Shown: positions 56,034 through 64,000 of the stretch, piece after piece
Numbering within the stretch: the stretch's first letter is position 1
How the letters are laid out: every line of letters begins with the position of its first letter
Origin: Pyrenopolyporus hunteri
Lineage: Eukaryota; Ascomycota; Sordariomycetes; Xylariales; Hypoxylaceae
Assembly (NCBI GenBank): GCA_902806595.1
Contig: CADCXC010000019.1
Coordinates: forward strand, 62,001-126,000
Length of the DNA stretch: 64,000 nt
Direction: 5' to 3'
The notes under the pieces: model-generated
Database searches by the model: none
What the model was told of the DNA's origin: nothing
What the model saw: only the letters and a program-made list of their open reading frames with translations
Made by a program: the position numbers and the translations under genes

Positions 56034-56909
56034 GGCGCTCCGAAGCTACCCCGGGCGGATAGTCATTGATTATTACGGAGTTAATCGAAGTAGACGAGCA
56101 CAAGGCAGAATATGCCGTCGAGAACTAACGTTTGTTGTTTGTGTCTACGCGGTTCTATGTTTCTCGACTGGAAATGTTGAGGTATGTAAATGTTTAAATG
56201 TGTATGACCTTACGCGGGTAGTCGAGGTATAAGTGTACCTACCTACCTGCGGATTAGACGTAGGTACCTATGTATGCAGGTGGTGGGTACATACGCAGAT
56301 ATCGGGAGTCGGTATGGTCGGGCATCTTCTACACGTATAGTACCTAGTACAAACCTTGTGTGGATTCGAGTACTTCGGTACCTGAGTAGGTAGGTATTCA
56401 GGTACGCAGTACATGTACTATGGCTTGGACCCGGAACCTAGGAGGTGTGGATGTATGGACTACATATATGTACCTACCTACCTAGGTAAATGCAAAATGC
56501 AGGGTATTAATTCACCTTCGTAGCGGTAGGTAGGCTCCTACATAGGTACCTTGGTATGTACCTAGGTACATACCAATTATATACATTTCGTTGGACGAGG
56601 AATCCGTAGTATAATATGGCCTATATTTCTAAATGGCCGAGTTGCGTTCAAGAACCTACCGAGTTACGTACAGGTCTATACCAATGTATCCTCACATACC
56701 GTATCTTATATACCTAGGTAGGTAGGTAGGTAGGTAGGTAGGGAATATAAAAGTGAGTAGGTAACTCTTCCAGTTTCCCCTTCTCGTGTAGATCTCTATA
56801 AATTAAACAGTCAATATTCTAATACTAGTCGTGTAAGCCGGGAATTTCAACACGCAACACATCCATAGGTACCTAGTCTCTATATACCATCGTTCCTACA
56901 TAAAACGCT
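56034..56909. repeat. Intergenic with dense ACCT/AGGT palindromes
   Basis: TACCTACC, TAGGTAGG and TACCTAGGTA runs at about 56232-56290, 56468-56500, 56545-56575 and 56708-56742. No gene. It contains the VPS39 promoter and the 3' flank of the phosphate transporter. Confidence 0.75.
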
Positions 56910-59713
56910 CTACATCCCGATAATCCGCATGGCTCCGTATCCGAGTGTGACCACCACTACGAGGGTAATCAAACTACTCGGAACGCCACGGCTAATGAAA
57001 TGCTTAACGCTTAGATACCGCTGCCCTGTGGGATCTTCTTTCATGATCGCCGCTACGTAATGTCAGCCGTTCCTCTCCGGTTCTCATGGGATCGAGGGCA
57101 ACTCACTCATGTTGGGGAATCCGCTTGTTGGCAACGCCATCGCCGCGCTACACATGAGAACCGCGGACATGACGAGCAGGTTGGGGTGCGGCTCGTCCAT
57201 GTCCTTCCCAATATCCGACACGAGCGGCAGGATAATGAGCGCGGCCACGGTGTGACTGATGAAGGTCGCGATCACCAAGGTTAGAGTCGAGAAGATAAGA
57301 AGGACCCCGTAAAGGTCCACCTCGTCCACCTCCTCGGAGATTCTTCCGGCCACCGTATGGAGGAGTCCTGACGACTTAACCGCCTTACCAAGAGCCAAGC
57401 CTCCCGCTGCGAGGACGATGATGGTCCAAGGGAAGTTGTTGAAGTCTTCTTTTGTTAGTATGCCGACACCGAAAAAGAGCACAATGGGGATGATTGCGAT
57501 CACCCCCATATCGCCGAACGTGGTCTCGAGTTGATGGCTGGCGCACCAGAGTCCTATCGTAGCTATACAAACAACCGACACGAACCACTGCAAGCTAGTG
57601 AACGAGTCTCTTACTTGGCGAATCGGTACGATGATAGTGCCTTTGCCCGGTTGGAACGTGACCAGGAGAAGAATCCAGATTAAGAGGATCGATATGATAC
57701 CGACGGGGATCACAATAAAGAACCATTGGCCCCAAGTGGGCGGCGGCTCCATGACGCTAAGTGCAAAAACATTTTGGGGTGAAGCTATGGGGGAGAGCAT
57801 GCCGCCGACGTTGGATGCGAGCGCAATTCCCATGATGACGGCCTTGGACATGTCGGATCCCGAAGGAAGATTGCGCAGCATAGGCTATATATTTCCTCGT
57901 TAGAGGGAACGTCGAAGCGGCTTGGAGAAGGCCAACCTACCTCGATAATTGAAAAGCAAAGAACGGGAGCTGCGACGTTACTGACCAGCATGCTGGCAAA
58001 AGCAGCCACGAACATGGTTGCAAGGAGGACCGTCCTCGGCCGCGTCCCAGCCTTACTAAGAACAAAGGTCGCAATCCGCTTATCGATCTTACATTTAGAC
58101 AAGGCTGCGGCGACGGTGAAGCCTCCCAGAAGAAGCATGATAACGGGCGTCCACATAGACGCAAAGACGTAGGCGGTGGCACGGGCAGGCTCTAGTCTCT
58201 TATGAGGCGGAGTATCCTCGCGGACGACGGTGAGGACAACGCAAAGAAAGGGGATCAGGAGAGACGTGACGAAGAGTGGAATTGCCTTGTGTACACAGGA
58301 TCAGCCCCTACTCCGCGCGCCAAATCGGACATGGGGTAGAACAGGTCGATACGACTTACCTCAGTAGCCCACAGAAGACTCACGAACACCAGCATAGCCA
58401 AGCAGTTCTGCTGCTCGGGCTTCTCCATGATGGGAACGAGAAGCATGACCAAGAAGATGGCGACGATACCAAGAAGCGTGAACATGGTCGAGCCGAATAG
58501 CCAAGTCGGGCAGGTAAATCGCCCGATCGGCGTTTCGATCCGCTTCATAGGCGTTACGGGCACGTCGTCGCCTTGCAACCTCAGCTTCATCCCATCGTTT
58601 TGGGCGCCGAGAAGACCGGCACCTAAGCTTGCGGCCTCGGCGCGGCGCTCGAGACCGATAAGTTCTCGCCATACCGTATTCCGTTCCCAGACAACGTGTT
58701 CTCTTAGGTGCGACCGAAGATCCTTTTTGGCGAGAGCTACGTCTCCGTCGGTGACTATGTTAGCATAAGCCTTCTCCATCCTAGCAATGTTCTCCTCGAT
58801 ATGGCGGATGGTCTCTGGTAGGAACGGATAGGCGGCCTCTACGGTGTCCTTCATGTATCTTGGCCGAAACTCCCTGTCGATGATCTTATCAAATTTCTTG
58901 AGCACCTTGCTAAACCCGGTCTTGTTCAGTTGTACGTATGACTTGAGTTCGCACAGCTGTACGTAGAGGCTGATGATGCGTTTCTTCAACATGATGCTGG
59001 AAGAGAAGAGCTGGGCTGTCTCGGTATAATCATCGTATCCAACACTGTACCTGCGCGACCTGGTGAGATCGGTAGAGGCGGTCATGTCGACTGAAGCGAA
59101 CATGGCGCTCGGGACACCGCGTCGTCGGCCGGCGAGGCTCGATCGGCGCCTTCTATTCAGGGCCGAGGTCTCGTCCTGGTCGTCGTCATCGTCGTCGTCG
59201 TCGCTATCGTCAGCGCCATCGTCGGTCGAATGTGCACTATGGGCGCTCTTAGCGCTCCGGGGGCGTATGGGATGCGTCGCCTGGTCGCTCGCGGGATTCT
59301 GCTGCGAAACGGGCCTCTGCTGCGGCTGCTCGGGATTGACGTAACCGTTGGCATCGAGAGATTCGATATCGCGCATCAGCTCATCTACCTCGTCGAAGAG
59401 CTCCTTTTCCTTGACGACGTAGAAAGACGAAATCTTCTCCAGCTCCACATCCAAGGCTCGGCCGAAGACGGTCTCGGGGTCTTCATTTCGGAGGAGAGGT
59501 CTGGTTTCGACGTCGGATACAGTAGACTGGTGGACAGTCTTCTCGAGCCCGTAGATCCTGGGGAGACGGAAACGCTCGGTTAGGGAGAGGATGTAGGATA
59601 GGAAGCGGGGGGAGCAATGGTGGAACTAACAGCTTCTTGAGGTTGCTATACGCAATGTAGTGGCTGCTCCAGTCGGGAACAGCATTGAACTGGATGCTAT
59701 GAGAGAACTTCAT
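56910..59713 (-). CDS. SPX-domain low-affinity phosphate transporter, Pho87/90/91-like (848 aa, 5 exons)
   Basis: Exons (minus strand) 59631-59713, 58360-59557, 57941-58285, 57107-57884 and 56910-57052; phases fit, 2547 nt. The N-terminus MKFSHSIQFNAVPDWSSHYI and joined IYGLEKTVHQ begin an SPX domain, which senses inositol pyrophosphates. It continues to about residue 300 with an acidic insert (DDSDDDDDDDDQDE). The rest is a SLC13/DASS-type permease with about 12 membrane segments. These include WLFGSTMFTLLGIVAIFLVMLLVP, MWTPVIMLLLGGFTVAAALSK, SMLVSNVAAPVLCFSI and GMLSPIASPQNVFAL. The last exon gives LITLVVVVTLGYGAMRIIGM. Which paralogue (plasma membrane Pho87/90 or vacuolar Pho91) is not resolved. 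The frame is open upstream of the chosen ATG by 78 codons; SPX proteins normally start at MKF. Confidence 0.92.
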
Positions 59714-61338
59714 CTCGTCTTGCTCCTCGAGCCAGCGCCTCTTCTCGTCTCTCTTGGCTCTCCGCCGCTGTTCTTTTTCGGAGGGTAGAGGCTCGAGTTC
59801 GTAGGCCTCTCCGGGTATCCTACCCCTAGTACCTTTATTACCACTACTCCCTCCCCTATCCTCTGGCTCCGTCAATATCTGGCTGGGATGGTGGGGAGCT
59901 TGGTGCGCGTGAGCAGAGTCGCAGTAAGAGGAAGAGGAGGGGGTCACCGAAAACTTTGAGGGTGGTATTGTGGAAGTGTCGAAGCCTTTCGCTCTTTAGC
60001 GTCCGGCATGGAAATATCTTAAGGGGGAGGTTAGGTAATAGCACTCGTAGATAGGGTAGGTAATTAATAAAGAATAAATATTTTAGGGTCCGGCGAGGAA
60101 TGATGGGACTCGGATCATATTCGACGGTCCGCGGCGGTATCTACCTACCTACCTACCTACCTGGGTATGTAGTGAGGTAGGTAAAGCAATGAACGATCTC
60201 TCTTCCCTGTTAGATATACGTACAGGCAGGTATGTATGTGATGTATGTGTAGGTATGTATCGATAGCTGTCATGCACATATAATTTATAATTGTATGCAA
60301 GCTTGGCCCGCCGTACAGTATGCGGTATGTATCTAGGTATGTATTGTACTACACTATAGGTACCTAGGATGTAGGTCGGTAGGTCGGTAGGTCGGCAGAG
60401 GGAATTGGAAACACGAACCAGGTAATTAGCGTGTGAAGTAGCCTGGTAGCGTATGAGTAGCAGCGTGTGCGAGGCGTAATGACGAATGGGAGTCTTATCA
60501 GGGACCCACGTGGAGGCTGCAAGCATCAGCCACAGCAGACCTGTAGTACCATACTCAGGTACCTAGGTACCTAGGTAGGTCTCGCTTCAATGCTGTATGA
60601 ATGGATAGGTGGTAGGTACCTAGGTAGGTACCTAGGTAAGGTACCTAGGTAGATGCAGTGCTTCAACCAAAGGCGTTCCCCCTCTACCAATCGATACCAC
60701 CTCCCAACACTTACCTACATGCACCTACGCAGTAGAAAGAATATCTAACAATCATCAAATAAGTCAGGTCTATCTACCTGGAATCAAAAGAAATCTCATA
60801 TTACGAGTAGGTATTTATCCCCTCATTGAGCAGAACGACCAATCCCTAGAGCGTAGCTTGATATCAGGAGGAGGAGGCCAAGCAGCACGATCACTCTGCA
60901 TCATAACATTCTGGGATACGGTTATCGTTTACCTCTTTCGACTCGGATGCCCGCAACTAAACACCAGGGCTAGAAAGCTAGAAAGCTAGAAAGCTAGAAA
61001 GCTAGAAAAGCTAAAAAGCTAGAACCGCGCACGAACGGCCTCGAGCTACTTGGTTTCTCACAAGGCAACCAATCCCACTACTCGTAGGCAGCCGTCCCTT
61101 TTCTAATGGGGGCTGTTGATGCAGCCAACCACACACAACCAAAAGAAATATTGCAACCACACTTCTACATAAACGAAGTCCTAATCCCTCAAGGTCTAGG
61201 TGCTCGACCACGAGCTGTGTCGTTCTCCTCTACCGCCTACTAGGTACTTACCCCCTTATCAACCTACAGCATTCGTACAAGTTTGACCCTCCCAGTCAAA
61301 TCTCGATTAATGCCTACGCTCTAATCACTCTAATCAAA
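59714..61338. other. Divergent intergenic region, repeat-rich
   Basis: Holds ACCT/AGGT runs (about 60140-60165, 60555-60655), a (GGTC)n-like stretch near 60376-60395 and an 8-bp tandem repeat. No gene. Confidence 0.6.
60969..61022. repeat. 8-bp tandem repeat (CTAGAAAG)
   Basis: Six copies, the last two slightly degenerate (CTAGAAAAG, CTAAAAAG). Confidence 0.9.
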
Positions 61339-61821
61339 ATGTATCGGCGCTCCTGGGAAGTCGAGGCTCGTCGTCGAAGGCTAGCCGCGGAGGCCGGACG
61401 GCAGCGGGCGGCAGCAGCCCGCCCCCTCCAAGTCTTCGCCGTACAACCCGAGCCCATCCCGGACGTGGCAGTGGCCGGATTGGGCCAGCTGGCGTTCCTA
61501 CCCAACGAGATCGTCATGGTAGTCTTTAGCAACTGCAGCTTGCGTTCCCTCGTGCGTCTCGAGCGGGTGAACAAGGCGGCTAAGCAGCTTGTGGGCCTCC
61601 TGCGCGACATCGACTACGTGAAGGAGACGGCCAAAGGCATCCTCCAACGCGCCACGCCTCACTACCGAAGATTCATGTTCACCATCCTAAAGATCACAAC
61701 TTATGACGGCTTGCGATACCTCCTGACTACTTTCACTTGCGAGCAGTGCGGCAGGCCGGGCTCGTTTCACATGGTGAAGGTTAAGGTTCTCTGCGAGAAC
61801 TGTCGCTCGTCGAAAACGTAA
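61339..61821 (+). CDS. Short F-box protein with C-terminal Cys4 motif (160 aa)
   Basis: The N-terminus is Arg/Ala-rich (MYRRSWEVEARRRRLAAEAGRQRAAAA). An F-box-like segment follows at about residues 50-85 (LAFLPNEIVMVVFSNCSLRSLVRLERVNKAAKQL), expected to bind Skp1 in SCF ubiquitin ligases. The C-terminus has CEQCGRPGSF and VLCENC, a possible zinc ribbon. Usual F-box proteins carry a longer substrate-binding part, so this one may be an adaptor of minimal size or a truncated family member. The sequence ends in a clean TAA with no continuing similarity that I can see. Intronless. Confidence 0.7.
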   Translation: MYRRSWEVEARRRRLAAEAGRQRAAAARPLQVFAVQPEPIPDVAVAGLGQLAFLPNEIVMVVFSNCSLRSLVRLERVNKAAKQLVGLLRDIDYVKETAKGILQRATPHYRRFMFTILKITTYDGLRYLLTTFTCEQCGRPGSFHMVKVKVLCENCRSSKT

Positions 61822-62973
61822 CATGAAACATGAACTAGGAAAGACTCGATCGCCGTAGACGATCAACCGGGCATCCACCGGGCCAAAGTAACGCAACCGT
61901 CCCTCATTATAGAAGCTATCACTAGCCGCCCTCTAGTCTCTCCGGTCGGGGACCGGGTCTCTTTTCTTCCATTCGCCATATTGATGCTATTGCCAAAAGG
62001 GTTCGCCGTCGAGAGAATGGTGGTCTGTTAAGTTATGATTATGATACACGATGTTTCTGATAATCTACCGATTTCCATCTCGTTGTTACAGTTGGGGGTA
62101 AGTTGGGAGTATCATGGTCTTATAACCCCTCTCTTATGTCTGAGGAGTTAATATCAAAGGGTAGCCATAAATCCAAAGTGATATAACAATCTCATAGTTT
62201 CTTCGGGCTAGGTACCTGGTGTTAAGCGATACAAATTGATCATAATGAGGGATATTTTCCAGTATCGGAAATCTGCAATCAAAATATCACTACTAACGTT
62301 GCTTTATGGCGCTGTGAAAGGTGACTATCGGGTACAAGTACAAGTATGACAATAGGATAGGAACGACCTTTTGGTGAGCGGTAAAAAGTAATGATAACTT
62401 CGATTAGTAGGTAGGTGATGTAGATACCTACAAGCAGGTAGTTTTATCGACGTACGCAAATATAGTCGTAGCATAGATTAATCTTGGCTTAATTCACGTC
62501 TTCCGAGTGGGTAATGTACATACCTACCTACCTTAGACCTTGTAGGCCCCTATTATGATTAACTCCCCCCGTTCGGTGTGGTCCAGCTCCAGTAAAGCTT
62601 TATATGTAGAATGGTGGCCGTGGATGTGACATCATTATCGAGCAAATCAACAAACGCATTTCGTATAAGTGCCCAACGTGCTTGCATAGAAACCCGAACA
62701 AAACTCACCAGTGATAATTCAACGCATCTAATACCACCCATTTAGATCCACCACACGAGCTCCAGAGGAAAAAACTGTGGAACGTAGAGTGGAAGGGACC
62801 GCTAGCGCAAGGAAGACCAATACTTATCAAATCAGGGTACAGCTTACCGACTAATCTGTTGGATTATAAGCCCCCCGGAGAAGTGTCCCACCCGGGGGAT
62901 ACACGTCTGCAGTAGCGCGGAGCGCCAGACAAAAAAAAAATACAAGGTCTACTAGGTTAGAGAGCCCCCGAAC
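61822..62973. other. Intergenic, no gene seen
   Basis: Contains the upstream region of the molybdopterin enzyme. No supported frames. Confidence 0.55.
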
Positions 62974-64000
62974 ATGCGCTTCGCCGCAGGCGAGAAGATA
63001 CACGGAGAAAAGCCCCTTAACCGGGAGCCGGAAATCTCAAAACTCACATCCACGTTCATCACGGAGGATGGCTACGACAGAAACCACTGTGCTCAGCCGG
63101 CAGCGGACCAGCTCGATGCCAGGACACATCGGGTGCGTGTAGACGGACACGTCCGGGAGCCGCTGAGCCTTTCGATAGCGAACCTGCGCTCCGATTTTCC
63201 GCAGCACGAGGTCGTGTGCGCGTTACAGTGCGCCGGAAACAGGCGGCACGACATGCGTACCGCGGTCAAGGAGGTGCAGGGGATCGACTGGTCCGACGGC
63301 GCCGTCATGAATTGCCGATGGCGCGGCCCCCTGTTGAAGGATGTCCTGGAGAAGGCGGGCATCGTTCGACCAAACGCTCAGGGGGAGGCTCACGTCGCAT
63401 TCGCCTCTTACCAAGTAGAGTGCCAAGACGATTCGTGGTACGGCGCCTCCATACCCCTGAGCCGAGCGATGGACCCGGACAAGGAGGTCGTGTTGGCTCT
63501 CGAGCGGAACGGGAAGCCGCTGAGCATTCGGCACGGCTATCCCGTGCGCGTGGTCACCCCGGGGCTCGCGGGTGCGAGGGCGGTGAAGTGGTTGGATAAA
63601 ATCACGGTACAGAAAGAGGAAAGCGGAAACTATTATATGCAACGCGACTACAAGGCGCTTCCTCCGCAAGCCGTGGATAGCGAGTCTGCGGAGAAGTACT
63701 GGGGCGTTACACCACCCGTGCAAGAAATGCCCGTGAACTCCGTCGTCGTCGGCCCACGGACAGGGGACGCGGTGAGGAGAGATGCCGATGGGAAGATTGC
63801 GTGCCACGGCTACGCGCTTCCGAGCGGCGATGGCGGGCCGGTTGTTAAAGTCGAGGTGAGCACGGACGAGGGAAGCACGTGGGGCGAGGCGGAATTCGAA
63901 CACCATGAGGACGAGGGAAAGTGGACGTGGAAGTTCTGGAGGGCCAAGGTACCCATCACGCCGGGGAAGTCGAGAGTAATATTCAGCAAGGCTACGGATG
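62974..64000 (+). CDS. Sulfite-oxidase-family molybdopterin enzyme, 5' part (runs off the window)
   Basis: The ATG at 62974 is preceded by an in-frame TAG, so it is the start. The frame stays open to the window end (342 codons seen). The protein has the molybdopterin-binding signature HEVVCALQCAGNRR, in which the Cys of CAGNRR coordinates Mo. It continues with GIDWSDGAVMNCRWRGPLLKDVL, HGYPVRVVTPGLAGARAVKWLDKITV and then the Mo-co dimerisation domain (VVKVEVSTDEGSTW). No haem-binding cytochrome b5 domain or targeting signal precedes it, so it looks like a plant-type sulfite oxidase, which uses oxygen and is peroxisomal or cytosolic. A nitrate reductase is less likely because the region after CAGNRR lacks its KEQN motif. 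The C-terminus is not visible. Confidence 0.87.
   Translation, partial: MRFAAGEKIHGEKPLNREPEISKLTSTFITEDGYDRNHCAQPAADQLDARTHRVRVDGHVREPLSLSIANLRSDFPQHEVVCALQCAGNRRHDMRTAVKEVQGIDWSDGAVMNCRWRGPLLKDVLEKAGIVRPNAQGEAHVAFASYQVECQDDSWYGASIPLSRAMDPDKEVVLALERNGKPLSIRHGYPVRVVTPGLAGARAVKWLDKITVQKEESGNYYMQRDYKALPPQAVDSESAEKYWGVTPPVQEMPVNSVVVGPRTGDAVRRDADGKIACHGYALPSGDGGPVVKVEVSTDEGSTWGEAEFEHHEDEGKWTWKFWRAKVPITPGKSRVIFSKATD

Overview
The window is a stretch of a filamentous ascomycete nuclear genome (Pezizomycotina, most likely Sordariomycetes). The support is short 50-120 bp introns with GTANGT-type donors and CTRAC-like branch sites, a spliced fungal tRNA-Leu, and single-copy fungal genes (ATG8, BET4, GON7, VPS39, HbrB, a LIM-binding PtaB/Mfg1-type regulator, AMA1). 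I cannot fix the order or genus. Intergenic DNA is crowded with the tetranucleotide motif ACCT/AGGT in palindromic runs (TACCTAGGTA), which is almost absent from the exons.

Layout. 1-5.6 kb is gene-poor and repeat-rich. It holds a TA-flanked, roughly 1.07 kb element with 34-bp terminal inverted repeats, a smaller AT-rich inverted-repeat element and several tandem repeats. 5.6-31.5 kb carries accessory and metabolic genes: an OGFr-domain protein, a four-exon SDR, a binuclear-metal amidohydrolase, an NAD(P)-binding Rossmann protein, a secreted CBM9-like protein, a conserved fungal protein, a P-loop kinase/HAD/UPRTase triple fusion, a secreted Cip1-like protein, a five-exon protein kinase, a Nudix ADP-ribose pyrophosphatase, a secreted histidine acid phosphatase, and BET4 tail to tail with it. 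32.8-34.9 kb is the AMA1-type meiotic APC/C activator. 36.6-64 kb is mostly housekeeping: ATG8, tRNA-Leu(CAG), the LIM-binding regulator with a 27-nt microexon, HbrB (TORC2), GON7 (KEOPS), VPS39 (HOPS), an SPX-domain phosphate transporter, an F-box protein, and the 5' part of a sulfite-oxidase-family enzyme that runs off the window.

The most notable observation is in AMA1. After splicing out two introns, the frame is open from an N-terminal C-box to a C-terminal Ile-Arg tail except for two in-frame codons. Both are UAG, and both lie where I expect a conserved Trp (UGG). The first sits in the loop of a 10-bp-arm hairpin. Everything after the stops, including the Ile-Arg tail needed by APC/C activators, is preserved. 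This is what sexual-stage A-to-I mRNA editing (UAG to UIG, read as UGG) would look like in Sordariomycetes, and it argues against a simple pseudogene.

Several genes are invisible as single long ORFs and were assembled here exon by exon with phase checks (kinase, BET4, AMA1, PtaB-like, VPS39, phosphate transporter, SDR, ATG8). There is no biosynthetic gene cluster or CRISPR array.
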